Assembly: GCA_951804985.1 (NCBI GenBank)
Contig: OX638133.1
Coordinates: forward strand, 6,964,501-7,028,500
DNA length: 64,000 nt
From: Dryomyza anilis
Taxonomy: Eukaryota > Arthropoda > Insecta > Diptera > Dryomyzidae
Reading direction: 5' to 3'
Shown here: positions 11,280-22,625 of the stretch, in pieces
Layout of the letters: every line of letters starts with the position of its first letter
Numbering within the stretch: position 1 is the first letter of the stretch
Translations under genes and position numbers: made by a program
Notes under the pieces: generated by a model
What the model was told of the DNA's origin: nothing
The model's input: only the letters and a program-made list of their open reading frames with translations
The model's database searches: none

Positions 11280-11765
11280 ACCAATACTATTCTTTACCGG
11301 ACAATTATTTTCCAGATAATTCTTCCCGAAAAATATTTTCTCGAGATAATTGTTAACTTTTCAATCGAACTTCACATCGTAGGTATTGCAATTTTCTATC
11401 TCTGTTCAAAAATGAGATACATCAAAATCCCTATCATAATTAAATAATCATTTTCTTTTTTCTTTTGTTGTACGACAAGTATCACCTGTGGACAGTAATA
11501 TTCTATATATAAATCATACCCGAAGAATTATTTTTCGAAGCAATTTTTACCTTAGCATTCGAACAGCGCATCGAAAATATTTCAATCTTCGTTAAATACT
11601 GAGATTAACTTTATCAATATCAATGTCATAATTACATCATTATTTCGTTTTTAAGCTAATGGTTGTATGAAAGTTATCACGCCCAGTAATACAATATTGC
11701 TGAATTCTGTTTAAAATGGATGAATATATGATTGCAGAATTTCATTAAATTCGATATATTAAATG
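11280..11765. repeat. Dispersed repeat T, copy 1
   Basis: The stretch holds AAAATCCCTATCATAAT and, further on, CACGCCCAGTA, AAAATGGATGAATATATG and GCAGAATTTCATTAAATT. The same words in the same order recur, with divergence, at 40425-40715. The first part (11280-11350) is a run of ATAATTCTTCCCG-like words related to the CAATTCTTC minisatellite family. Nature of the repeat unknown. Confidence 0.45.
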
Positions 11766-13540
11766 AAACAAATTTTGATTTTAATATATTTTTTAAATTA
11801 TTTTTTTTTATATTTTTTTGAGATCGTGGTTCTGATCGCTGTGTACACTTACCACTGTCACGTTATCCACAGTAGTTTATTAGTTTATAAAAGAAAGTTA
11901 ATTTATTTACATTTTATTATTTAATATTGAACTAAAAAGTATTAATTAAGTAGGTATCTAAAAATATATAATATATAAATAATGTATAAATAACTCATAT
12001 TTTAAATTTCTGATTTCTATCAGAAATATTAAAATAACGATTACCTACTATTTAATACAATTTTTCGCACGAGTTGTTCTTACCAAAGCAAATTAAAATG
12101 GTGGCACTTCACCAGTTTCCATAGATCAACCCTACGATTTAACCGATGTACGATGCCAAAAACATGACAACCGAAAATGACTTTCTAACATGTCATTTAC
12201 AGTGGTCAATTTCAATAGCACAGCCTGATTTTACTACTACGCACAACAAGAGGTGGTAGGTCTCATTTGTTTTGCAAGCCCACAAAAGGCTCATGCTCTG
12301 CAATGCATACGGGATGAAAACTAACAATGTGGCAGCACTGGTTTTTTTTTTAATTTCGTACAAAATTGTTCACTAATAAAATCAACAGCAACATCAAGTC
12401 AAATGCTGCCTCACCACACCACAAACCTACAACACCAATGAACAGAGGTACCTATCCTAGAACTCAACTTTGTCAACACTGTACAATGGGATGAAATATG
12501 CTTTAGAAAATAACAAATATGCTGCGGTACACTCAAAAACAAATTCCATAAAATTCCATTAAAATTGGTCAATATTTTTTTTCCGAAAACAAAAAAAAAA
12601 AGAATTTCAAAATTTTGTTCGGCTCGAATATATAAAGATTCTTGTGCAAGAACTGAAACTCAAAATTTAGTCCCAGTCATCCCATTATGTATTCTGCTCT
12701 ACTGCACTTGTTGTAGTAACAGCTTTTATATTAGTCCCAACACGTGCTAAATATTTAATGGGAACTCCTAACCCCATCATTATCCTCAGCAGCAACCGCA
12801 CCAACAGCATCTTTTGTTGTGACAGCATCCGCAACAGTGATAACATACGTCACCTGGTGACCTGTTGTAAGAACGAGATGACTGACTGAGGTACTACTGT
12901 CCGCATGATCTGAATTTTAATTTGAATTTTACAGCACAGGGGACTGCAGGTTAAGACGTGCAAGAAGATGTACTACTGTAAAAACAAATACCTCATACAA
13001 ATCCAACCAACTTTTAGCAAAACAGGAACGTGCTGTAGGTTTTTCTTTTACCTTTAACACTTTTTAAGTAACTGACATTCTTTAGCGGTTCCCTGCGCCG
13101 CCAACGCGCTCACATAATTATATTACGTTAATTTTAATCACATTAAATGCCAACAAACGTGGCCAAAATGCATTTTCCGTGCCAACTGCGACATTCTTGG
13201 AAGGCCGCCAACCCGAGTAGGCAGCAACATGAGTCAGCAACATGCGCCGCCTGGGGCAACAACACAAGAATTCTCTATAATGCTCATGCATTGCATCTAA
13301 ATCGGCACCTTCGTCTTGCTAAATGAACCCTAGCCACCTAAATGAACCCCTCTGTAAAATGTCAGACCGAAGGGCAAAGTTTTACAGGTTGTGCAACTTG
13401 CAACGAATTATGTGGCGGCAGACAAAATTCGCTCAATAACTTTTAAAGAGTCCTCAATACTTACTTTATAAGTTTTATGTAAAACAAAAAAAAATAGAGT
13501 GTAACATTTTCCGAATGAAGTAGAGAAACATATACCATAT
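11766..13540. other. Intergenic DNA with a more balanced segment
   Basis: No gene found. 12080-13400 is less AT-rich than its surroundings and free of the repeat families seen elsewhere in the window, with CAACA and GCAGCA words and a GC-richer core at 13080-13300. That composition is typical of unique fly intergenic DNA and could include enhancers, but no specific site cluster is convincing by eye. Confidence 0.45.
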
Positions 13541-13559
13541 TCTGATACTACAAGAGAAA

Positions 13560-14330
13560 CCACATCAAAGCCAAAAAGACGAAACGAAAAAACGGGAAAA
13601 TGTCCAGGAAGATTAAAGTAGAAGAGTACAGATGTCGGAAGAGATATAAGGAAAGAGAATACAAGTTGAATGAAATGTCGGCAAAGAACGCAATGAAACT
13701 AAAAGTTGAAGTAGACTCGAGAGGAAAGTTTGGTTCGATCAGAGATAAGGAAAAACAAAGAAGAAGTAAGAAACGGCAATAAAACCATAAATAAACACAG
13801 GAAAATAGAATGTTGCAGGAATTGATAATAAAGATATACATTATGGGTGGAACTAGATATTAGTAAATTCGCTGAAGAAAACGAAAACATAATGTGGATA
13901 TTTTTATGTATGATATAACTAAAAAAATATTTTAGAAGAGTTACGAAAAATTATAAGCAGGCATTATGATATTGCAGGAATTGAAAATGAAGACATAATG
14001 GGTCGAACTGGGCTTTAGTAAAGACAAGGAAGAAAAGATAAGTATGATGTACTAAAATCCATCTAAAAAGAGGGTTTAAAGTTTAGACAAAGTACAGGTG
14101 GTGGAAACAAGTCAATAGAGATGTATGCAGGAAAAAACGAGTTTGCTGGAATTAAGAATGAAAATATAATGTGGTGGAATTAGGTATCAGTGTTAAGGCA
14201 AAGTATATGAAGAGACAACAAACGTCTGGAAATCAGTATATGTTAAAAAAGAAGATCAAAAATGCGTAGATGGTGAAATCAAAACCATTATACAATACAG
14301 ACACGCAGTCGTTATAAAAAGTTACGTCGA
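13560..14330 (+). repeat. Degenerate purine-rich tandem repeat
   Basis: A unit containing GAATTGATAATAAAGATATA, then GTGGAACTAGATATTAGT, recurs in diverged form at about 13813, 13974 and 14150, giving periods of 161 and 176 bases. The strand is strongly purine-biased (AAGA/GGAA). Open frames on either strand here lack start and stop conservation between units, so I treat them as chance. Confidence 0.5.
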
Positions 14331-14479
14331 AGAATATATGTATAACGAGGAATATGTTTTAACTTGCTGGATCCGTGCACGACTCGTGCCAAGATTTTGT
14401 GAATGAAAGGATATGGAGTGATTTTATTAATATAAGAAACATTTTTATTATTTATATCACAGACCCGTACTTCGCTGTG

Positions 14480-15505
14480 AAAGTTTTTATTGGTTTTATA
14501 AATTGTAGAATTCTTTTCCGTAGAATTCTTCCCCGCAGAGTTTTTCCCAGTAGACATTTTAGTGTGATGAATTTTAATGTGATGAGTTTAGGCATGAGTT
14601 TAGGTGAGATGAATTTTGGTTTGGTGAATTTCATTGTGATGAGTTTTAGTGTGGTGAGTTTTAATGTAGTGAATCTTAGTGTGGTGAGTTTTAGTGTAGT
14701 GAATCTTACTGTTGTCAGTTTTAGTGTGGTAAATTTTATTGTGGTGAGTTTTAGTGTGGTGAGTTTTAGTGGATAATTTTAGTGTGGTGAATTTTGGTGT
14801 GGTGAGTTTCATTGTGGTGAGTTTTAATGTGGTGAGTTTCAAAAATTTGGGGTGGTTGTTACCCTGGTGTGAAATTTCTTGTTTTGCTTTTGTGTTTGAT
14901 TTTAGCTTCATTTTAGCTTGATTTACTTTAGGTGAGATGAATTTTGGTTTGGTGAGTTTCATTGTGATGAGTTTTAGTGTGGTGAGTTTTAATGTAGTGA
15001 ATTTTAGTGTGGTGAGATTTAGTGTAGTGAATCTTAGTGTTGTCAGTTTTAGTGTGGTGAGTTTTAATGTAGTGAATTTTAGTGTGGTGAGTTTTAGTGT
15101 AGTGAATCTTAGTGTTGTCAGTTTTAGTGTGGTGAATTTCATTGTGGTGAGTTTCAAAAATTTGGGGTGGTTGTTACCCTGGTGTGAAATTTCTTGTTTT
15201 GCTTTTGTGTTTGATTTTTGCTTTTTTTGTTTTTTGTTTTTTTGCTTTTGTTTTTGTGTTTTTGCGTATTTGTGTATGTGCTGAGTTATGTCGTTTTGAA
15301 AGTTTAGGTTGTATAGGAGGTGCCACGCCCCTTTGTCCAATCCCGCCCATATATAGCCTATGACACCCTCCCGACTTCATGGTATCCTGGTGCAAAATTT
15401 CAAATCGGTTCAGCGGTTTAGACGTGATGCTGGAACAAACAGACAGATCGACCGACAGACTGACAGACGGACCAAGAGTTTTGTATATATTGATAGAGAA
15501 ATGAA
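14480..15505 (+). mobile_element. Dispersed element with 15-bp minisatellite core, copy 1
   Basis: Core: repeats of GTGGTGAGTTTTAGT (15 bp) from about 14560 to 15160. They lie in two higher-order units that each begin GGTGAGATGAATTTTGG (14602, 14930) and end GGGTGGTTGTTACCCTGGTG (about 14852, 15167). A tail follows containing CCACGCCCCTTTGTCC, AATCGGTTCAGCGGTTTAG and GACGTGATGCTGGAACAAAC, then CAGACAGA words. The tail recurs inverted at 23650-23770, so this is a family. Because 15 is a multiple of three, both strands stay open and encode false 5-residue repeats (SFSVV; LKLTT). Confidence 0.7.
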
Positions 15506-16139
15506 AATATAATAATGATAATATTAAGGAAGACTTCTAAAATCGACGGAAAAGATAAAACAATTTGGAATGTAATCAAGTCTTGATCAGAGAGGTTAAC
15601 GTGATCCCTTACTTTCTTGAGCTATCTGACATCGCAGCTCAGCTGCTAATTATCATAAGTTAAAATAAATTATTCTATATTTTTTATATTATTGAAGTTA
15701 CTATGCAAAATTGTTTTCTAAATTAATTAAATATTTCATTTAATTTAAATAATGTTAAATAATATTTTAAGCCAGTCATTATTAGTACTAAGATTATTAA
15801 TTAATTGACTTGAGGTGGCAACCCATCAATCTATTACATTTTTCACTATGCAAAAAGAAGTAGGTGCAAAATGCAACACTGCCATTTCGAACAGTGGATG
15901 TTTGAACCAGCTGTTCAATGTTCGAAAATGACATAGCGAGGTTACAAGTAAACGACAGCAATAGCACTCGATCAGTTCGTTTTAGGTCTACGACCAAGAC
16001 GGTTCACCAGCTCTGCAGAGTTCTTGGTCTACGATCAGAACAATTAAATATCAGCGGTGGATACAACTCAATGTAAGTAAAATTGTGAGTATTTAAATTT
16101 TAGTAGGGAAGTAGCTGTGTCGCAGAAGCATAGGGCTGA

Positions 16140-16510
16140 TGAAGTCAGGACTACGTCCGACCGAATTACGGTAGGATATGTGCGCCGCTGTCAAGACTAC
16201 GTCCGATCGCTGTCGCAGAGAAGCAGCATAGGTATTAGAGAAGTCAGACAGAGTAGCTGCGCCGCTGTCAGGACTACGTCCGACCGCTGTCGCAGAGAAG
16301 CAGCATAGGTATTAGTGAAGTCAGACAGAGTAGCTGCGCCGCTGTCAGGACTACGTCCGATCGCTGTCGCAGAGAAGCAGCATAGGTATTAGTGAAGTCA
16401 GAAAGAGTAGCTGCGCCGCTGTCAGGACTACGTCCGATCGCTGTCGCATAGAAGTAGCATAGGTTTAGTGAAGCCAGGCAGAGTAGTTGCGCCGCTGTCA
16501 GGACTACGTC
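16140..16510. repeat. Tandem ~77-bp repeat inside the LTR
   Basis: AGGACTACGTCCG recurs at about 16147, 16192 (AAGACTACGTCCG), 16270, 16347, 16423 and 16500. The last four intervals are 76-78 bases. Each unit also holds GTCGCAGAGAAGCAGCATAG and GTAGCTGCGCCGCTGTCAG. The GC content is far above that of the flanks. Confidence 0.85.
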
Positions 16511-17046
16511 CGGTCGCTGAAGCATCACAGGGCCATTGAGGTAAGAACTACGTTCGACCGGGCCACGGCAGAGTAGACGCGGAATTGTTCAGTCCACGGC
16601 CGCAGTAGTAGCAGCAGAATCGGGACTACGTCCGATAGCAGAGCAGAAGCGGTGCCGTCAATGACGACGTTTGACCCCGACCACCGAAGGAATATAGGTT
16701 CACCAGATTTCACGTAGCACGTACTCGTAAAAGGGGTATAACTTCGCGCACTCGGTATTTTATTAAAACAATGTCAGGACTACGTCCGGTCGCTGAAGCA
16801 TCACAGGGCCATTGAGGTAAGAACTACGTTCGACCGGGCCACGGCAGAGTAGACGCGGAATTGTTCAGTCCACGGCCGCAGTAGTAGCAGCAGAATCGGG
16901 ACTACATCCGATAGCAGAGCAGAAGCGGTGCCGTCAATGACGACGTTTGACCCCGACCACCGAAGGAATATAGGTTCACCAGATTTCACGTAGCACGTAC
17001 TCGTAAAAGGGGTATAACTTCGCGCACTCGGTATTTTATTAAAACA
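16498..17046. repeat. Near-identical 274-bp direct duplication
   Basis: 16498-16771 and 16772-17046 are almost identical, both running from GTCAGGACTACGTCCGGTCG to GCGCACTCGGTATTTTATTA. The one difference I noticed is CTACGTCCGATAG against CTACATCCGATAG. Such similarity points to a recent event. Two matching minus-strand open frames of 62 and 83 codons arise from it and are not genes. Confidence 0.88.
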
Positions 17047-17216
17047 AAGCATTGTTAAGATATAAATTTAATCAATACTAAAATAAATGAATTACTTGAA
17101 AAATAAAACATAAAGTGTTGTTGTGGACCTGCGAATATAAATTTTTGCAACATACCGTGGACGCGACGAGTAATACCTCGGCATAGGCCTGAAAGGTTCG
17201 TTACAAAGTGAATTAA

Positions 17217-18660
17217 TAAAATGAATTATTTAATAATTTAAACCAAACATAAAAGTTTTTTTTTTATTTTGTACACAATCCAGAGATACGAACTTGTAGA
17301 ACAGTTTTCCGTAGACTGAATTTTCGTAACATTATTATTAGTATCTAAAAAATTAGTATGTAAGAAAATATATGCTTATATTACGGATAAATCAAATCAG
17401 AATACCGGAGTGCTAAAACCAATTTTTAATAGACGAACAAAAAGAAAATCATGATTCAATTGCTAGCAAAAAGACACGCAAAGTAAAGAATTTTCAAAAA
17501 ATGTAATAAGAGGTTAAAAAAGACTAATAAAAAAAATAGTGTGAGGTGTAATGGGAAATTTAAAAAATTGTATAAGAAGAATTAAAGGATGTTGATAATT
17601 TGACAGACGAAGAGTATGAAACGATATTGAACGATACGAGGACGATAAAATGAGAAACAATTTAAAAATCAAAAAAAAAAAATCTATACTAAAAGAGAAC
17701 ACAAAAGGAAGACAAGGTAATCCAAACATGACATTGATTTGGATCACGACGATGAAACCACCAACTCTACCTACAAACTACAGTGTGTGGCTTTCGACTA
17801 TAAAGGCGCAAACAACAAGTGCTAGTCACGAAAAGTTTGTCCTGAAATTGGCAAAAAATCGCAAAAGTTTACAAAAAAAAAAAAAACCAAAAACTATTTA
17901 CTAGCATGTTTGGAATATCGACACTCACTGTGCTGCCAACATCAACATTACCAACAACAACAACTGGGTTGAGTAATCAGTGCAGCAACAATTTAAAGTG
18001 TTGCACAATGAGGTGCTGCCTGCTGCCTATCGCCTGGTGTCGAACTATCAAACTAACTTAACGCGATTGAGTGGCGTTGCACGTTTGATGCACAATCCTG
18101 GTGGAAATTGTTGATGATAGAAACTTTTGTATTTGAAATTGATGGAATATATAGACTAAAAAGAACATGAGCTAAATAGATAAATTTGGTGAAAAAGTAT
18201 AAATTATTTGGAACTGCATTAACTAATCCGAAACAGATTAGGGTGTGTGATAATTTGAAGACATTTATTGAAATATTAAAAATTTCCAAATTCTAAAGTT
18301 TTAGGATTTTTACGAAGACAAAAAAGGTATGGCTTTCTAAAATATAGACCAAGCCATAGACAAAAATATTAAATTTTTGGTATATTTTCTTTTTTCCTTG
18401 AAATATACCCTTTAATAGTAAATTGAAACATAATCTGCTGTACCAAATATTTTCTACTGACCTAAAAATTCAACGTCCTTCGCCTTCAAACAAGTTTTAT
18501 ACATACATACTATTTGTATTTAAATGTGTATGTACATGTAGCCTTATATATGAATTATATATATATTATACTTCCGTGTCAGGTAACACTTTGCACATTC
18601 AATTTTTTTTTTGTGGAGCCATCCAAAAAGAAGTTAGTTTCAAGTAAAAGTTACTCTTAA
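17217..18660. other. Intergenic DNA, no gene seen
   Basis: Mostly AT-rich sequence with poly-A runs. 17730-18080 is more balanced and has CAACA-type words. No repeat copy or coding region is supported. Confidence 0.5.
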
Positions 18661-18683
18661 ATTATTTAAACCTCTCACCCCAG

Positions 18684-18914
18684 AATCGTGGGTGCCAGCA
18701 ATCGGACGCGGAAGTGCAAGTTGATGCAACAGTACAAAGTGAAAACTCTCGTAAACGACAGTCGCAAAAGAAAATTAATCGAGCATTTTGCCAAAAGAAG
18801 AAAACAACTTGCGTCGAAAGTTTGTCAAGGATTAGGAAAGAAATTAATTTACGGTGGAGTACTTTTACATATAAGAAAGCTAAGCATAAACCAAAAATGT
18901 TAAGTTTTCCGTGA
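18684..18914 (+). other. Exon-like open frame, unknown product
   Basis: A 77-codon frame ends at TGA (18912-18914). It directly follows a pyrimidine-rich CCTCTCACCCCAG that could be a splice acceptor. Its composition is more gene-like than the surroundings, and the C-terminal part is rich in Lys and Arg (for example KKINRAFCQKKKTTC and TYKKAKHKPKM). There is no ATG at its beginning. No family was recognised, and it could be a chance frame, a retropseudogene scrap or a transposase remnant. A second frame of 71 codons overlaps it on the same strand. Confidence 0.2.
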
Positions 18915-19079
18915 TTTTTTATTTTATTTTTTTGACATACTTTTGGCTGCACGTTGTGCTTAGCGACGGTTTAATTGAAGTACTTAGGTTTTATTGAAAT
19001 TGTTTGTTTGAGACTTTATTTTGTTGTACAAATTTAATATAAAAAAAATGTATATTTAATATTTTACATTTTATTGGCC

Positions 19080-19660
19080 TGAATTAGAAAGTTCCTGAAG
19101 TTCCACCAATCAAAAACTCCGAAGACAATTTGTTCCCTGAAACAATGCTTTATACAGACGCTACTATCCGAGGACAATGTTTTCAATTAATATGCGTCCC
19201 AAAGACAATTATTTCCTGATATTATTCATCCGAGACAATTCGTACCCGTACACATCTTTCTCGAGGTAAATCTATCAAAGACAAATATTTCCTGAACAAT
19301 TATTTCCAAAGCAAATTCATCACAGAGACAATTGAGAAGTTCATTTCCAAAACGAGCTATGTGAATCTTCGTTTACTAAAACCTGAATTACTGGTACTTT
19401 ATGGTAGAATCAAATTTGATCAAAAGTATTTTCCATTCCTAGTAATTTCCTTATCTCTCGATTTTGGACCGTATTTTTTTAAGTAAAGTCATTTTATTTT
19501 TAAGTGAATAGCACGCTTTGGAAATGAGCTCCTCAATTGTTTCACGAGATAATAGTTAGACAAAACATGTTTCCCATTTCATTCTTTCTGGCCAGATTCT
19601 TTCACGGAGAATAGTTCACGAGATAAATGTTCCCCAAACAATTTCTTCTTTTGAACATTA
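19080..19660. repeat. GACAATT minisatellite-like block with inverted arms
   Basis: Degenerate units such as CCGAGACAATTCGTACCC and AAAGACAATTATTTCCTG recur about every 15-40 bases; they are the reverse of the GAAGAATTG units at 45.4-46.5 kb. Inside it 19328-19354 (ACAATTGAGAAGTTCATTTC, then CAAAACG) is inverted at 19514-19540 with few mismatches. This bounds a possible 213-bp hairpin or small element. No gene. Confidence 0.55.
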
Positions 19661-19729
19661 TGTATTTCATTTATGTATTAATATACTGGGACATTTGCCT
19701 TACAGATTACATTTCAATTCACTGAACAT

Positions 19730-20215
19730 GACTCCTTGATTCGTAGCTATAGCCAAGACCATCACGCTGGAACATCCTGGAACATTCTAGACAATGCGCT
19801 GGAAATTGGTCGTTGCGTTTGAGGACTTTGATGAGAGTTCACATTGAACATCAACTCAAGCTGGTAGCTATCAGACTATCTCGCTGGCATGCCAGATGAT
19901 TACGATGCGGTAGCTGGCTTTGAGTGAATTGAGAACATTTCTCCCTTCTTGACGTTGCTGATTAAATTCGCGGATCTACTTCGTTGCGCAGGAAGTTCAC
20001 AACGAAATTTATCTCGTAAAGCGACTCACAGTACCGGACTTTTTGCTTCGCAGCTGTAGTCTAGACGATCACGCTGAAAACCCAGTCAAGTAACCTGAGG
20101 TACGGTGATTCTGGTACCATAGAGAGAATCTGGATCATTCGATTCTAGATATTGGAAATAGCTCTTTGCTTTTGACGATGTAGTTCTCGTTGAAATTAAT
20201 CTCAAAGTGCGGGTA
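19730..20215. repeat. Degenerate ~310-bp tandem repeat
   Basis: A segment with TTCGTAGCTATAGCCAAGACC then ATCACGCTGGAA at about 19740 recurs as TTCGCAGCTGTAGTCTAGACG then ATCACGCTGAAA at about 20045. A third marker (ATCACGCTGAAGTACG) lies at 20837, after the MITE. The following GATG...TTCTCGTTGAA/TTCACATTGAA words also line up. The third unit is split by the element at 20216-20814. Not coding. Confidence 0.45.
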
Positions 20216-20814
20216 CACGGAGGGGAAAACTACTGAAATCCAGAAGGAATCAAGAAGTATTAGTACTGACATAAGCAAGTAAACGGAAATATTCTTAATT
20301 TAAAGAAACAGACCTACTTAGTTTTCAAAAAAGAAACTAAGTGGAATTCTTCTTGATATGTAGACATTAATTTGTTTTCAAAATTTTATGAAAGCGTAGT
20401 CGTAGTTGTTGTTTTTTCGATAAATATCAAGAAAATTGGTATTAGTTTCTTTCAACAGACAGACAGGCAGACTAACAAACAGATGGCGACCTCGCAAATC
20501 ATACAAGCGAATATTACATACAAAGAAAGATCGATGAAAACCACAATAGATACACGAACACGTCTTCTTTTTGCAAAGAATACAGTACAAAATGTGCGCA
20601 TTATTTTTGGCTTTTATTAATCAATAAATAAACTTCTCAAAACCCAGAAGAATAAATCTTGTTTACTCTTTTTTTTGATAACTAAGTAATTTGCTTTCTT
20701 GATATACAAAATAATAAATTATAGAATTTTAGTAGTCTTTTATATAGTAAAATTCTGCTATTTTTCATTCGAGCCGAATTCTTCTTCATTTTAAGAAGTC
20801 TGTTTCACTCCGTG
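20216..20814. mobile_element. TA-flanked MITE with CACGGAG ends
   Basis: Flanked by TA at 20214-20215 and 20815-20816. Ends are CACGGAGGGGAAAAC on the left and CACGGAGTGAAAC on the right (inverted). The interior has TTCTTGATAT words and a CAGACAGACAGGCAGAC tract. 599 bp, non-coding; the 82-codon frame at 20372 runs through the CAGACA tract. TA target and short inverted ends fit a Tc1/mariner-mobilised element. Confidence 0.65.
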
Positions 20815-20994
20815 TAACTCAGCATCTGGCTATTGTATCACGCTGAAGTACGTTGGCTCTAAAATAATAGGAACTTCTCTTTTTATTTTATTTTTTTGAA
20901 AAGGTGATGCGAAGCCGATGACGGATTCACCAGATAATATTTCTGTGAATTATTTACCGGGTAGCATTTTAAGAGGAAACCATTGTCATGCATA

Positions 20995-21424
20995 GACAAA
21001 ATTTTAGCAAAAATTTCACTAACTACCTGGATTCATCATATTGATGATTTCATTCATTGAACTCAAATCGTAGTTGTTCAGTGTTTTTCATTTTCAATAT
21101 TTTTTAACATCAAATTTCAAACACAAATTTTTCTCCAATTACACATTTATGTGTTCATAAGTCTTAAATGATTTATAATATTATATAATTTCTAATAATT
21201 CAAAGCCTCCATCATATTAATGAAAAAATGAACATCATATTGATGAATTTTGGTCATTAAATCATATTAATTTAAATATGATAAATCGTATAAGAATTAT
21301 AAATACATCAATTTTTTTTGAATAAAAATATTAAAAATTAAAAACACTGCAAAAGTAAGATTTAAGTTCAATGACTGAAATCATTAATATGATGAATACT
21401 GGTTGTTGTTGATTTTTTTTTGTG
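20995..21424. mobile_element. Foldback MITE family N, copy N1
   Basis: Homologous along its length to N2 (42970-43383). Long inverted arms carry CTACCTGGATTCATCATATT on the left and CAACAACCAGTATTCATCAT on the right (inverted), each followed by a related TTTTTCATTTTCAATATTTT-type stretch. Left end follows a TA. No protein. Confidence 0.7.
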
Positions 21425-21550
21425 TTATCCGGAAATACATGGTCTCTGGAATAATTATCTCTGGAAGGATTGTCACAAGTTAAAATGGTCCGGGGGGAAG
21501 TATTGTCTTGGTGAAAAATTGTCCGGGGAAAATATGCTTAAGTGAGCTTC
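21425..21550. repeat. GAAGNATTGTC minisatellite fragment
   Basis: TCTGGAAGGATTGTC, GGGGGAAGTATTGTC and GTGAAAAATTGTCCGGGG are close relatives of the units at 45.4-46.5 kb. A similar run follows M1 at 22626-22770, so M1 interrupted a block of this repeat. Confidence 0.5.
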
Positions 21551-21553
21551 GTA

Positions 21554-22625
21554 CACACACAGACAAAAAAATGTACATCATATTGATGAATTCCTTTCTT
21601 CAAACCATGATACATTGTATTGAAGTACCATTCATAATATTAATGACTAACGCCATCAATGATATGAATGCTATTATAAATATGAAGAACGCTTGGTAAC
21701 TGTCGAAAAAGGGTTCTTCAATATGATGAACTGTATGTGAAGAATACGTTTCATCATATTAATGAACCAAAATATAAAATACAACATATATGTTCTTCAT
21801 TTTGAAGAATGCTGTTCATGAAAGCAAATTTCAACCAAAATATTTATTTTTCGTTAAATTTTTGCCGTACTTCTCAGTTCTCAAGTAGTTCTTGTATGTT
21901 ATTTCTTATAAAATGCGTGATCGACATGCGTAAATTTGTAACATGTTATATAATATATTTATTTATAATTACAACTTTTTATTAATAAAAAGTTATAAAT
22001 CTAAAAAATATATTTAAAAAATTTTTTGTTTTAAATTGAATTTTTTTTTTTCAAAAACCATTTTTTTTTTCGAAAACAAAATTTTGTTCGGATAAATTTT
22101 TTTCGAACATTTAAAAAAAAAAAAAAAAAATGTTTTCTGTTATTTTTTAAATAAAATTTTTACAACAACACTTTTTTTTTAATTATTAAAAAAAAAAAAT
22201 AAGTTTTGAATTTTTTTTTTTCGAAAACAAAATTTTGTTCGGATACATTTTTTTCGGACAATTTTTTTTTTTTTAATTTTTTTATCTTGTATTTTTAAAT
22301 AAAATTTTTACAACAACACTTATTTAAAATTATTTTCTAAAATAAAAAATAAGTTTGGAAAAACTCGTAAAAAATGTCCATTAATTAATTTATTTTGAAA
22401 AAAAAAATTAGTTCAACAATATTCATCATATTGAATAATATTTTTATAAATATTATGAATAAATTCATCAATATGACGATTCAAATACATTGTATTGAAT
22501 ATTTCGTTCATCGATAGTATGAATAAGTTCATATAAATAATGAATGCATTCAACAATATGTCATCCAATGAAAAAATTCATAATATTTATGAATAAATTC
22601 ATCATTTTGATGATCTTTTTCTGTG
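21554..22625 (+). mobile_element. MITE family M, copy M1
   Basis: About 1.07 kb, flanked by TA (21552-21553 and 22626-22627). Ends are CACACAGACAAAAAAATG and, inverted, CACAGAAAAAGATC. Interior landmarks shared with M5 include CGCTTGGTAACTGTCGAAAA, TTTTTGCCGTACTTCTCAGT and CTTGTATGTTATTTCTTAT, then a poly-T/TTCGAA zone. Many TTCATNATATTNATGAA palindromes. No open frame of note, so non-autonomous. Confidence 0.8.

Larger units (their letters stand above)
15830..17216 (-). mobile_element. Solo LTR with amplified internal repeats
   Basis: Read on the minus strand it begins TGTAACGAACCTTT at 17216, followed by CTATGCCGAGGTATTACTCG and GTTGCAAAAA. The same order occurs at 53881 on the plus strand (TGTAACGAACCTTTTTGG, CTATGCCGAGGTATCACTCG, GTTGCAAAAA). 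Both copies end in AACAGCTG- and GTGTTGCAT-like sequence, here near 15900-15870. No internal retrotransposon region is attached, so a solo LTR is inferred. The right end and target duplication are not firmly placed. Superfamily not determined. Confidence 0.6.

Noticed and set aside
14375..15340. Repeat proteins on both strands (SFSVV/NLSVV pentapeptide-like; LKLTT repeats)
   Set aside because: They are readings of a 15-bp minisatellite, whose period keeps frames open on both strands. Pentapeptide-family pattern (A(D/N)LXX) is not truly met.
16274..17052. Minus-strand frames of 62, 83 and 84 codons as genes
   Set aside because: They lie in the duplicated GC-richer part of an LTR; the identical frames come from the 274-bp duplication.
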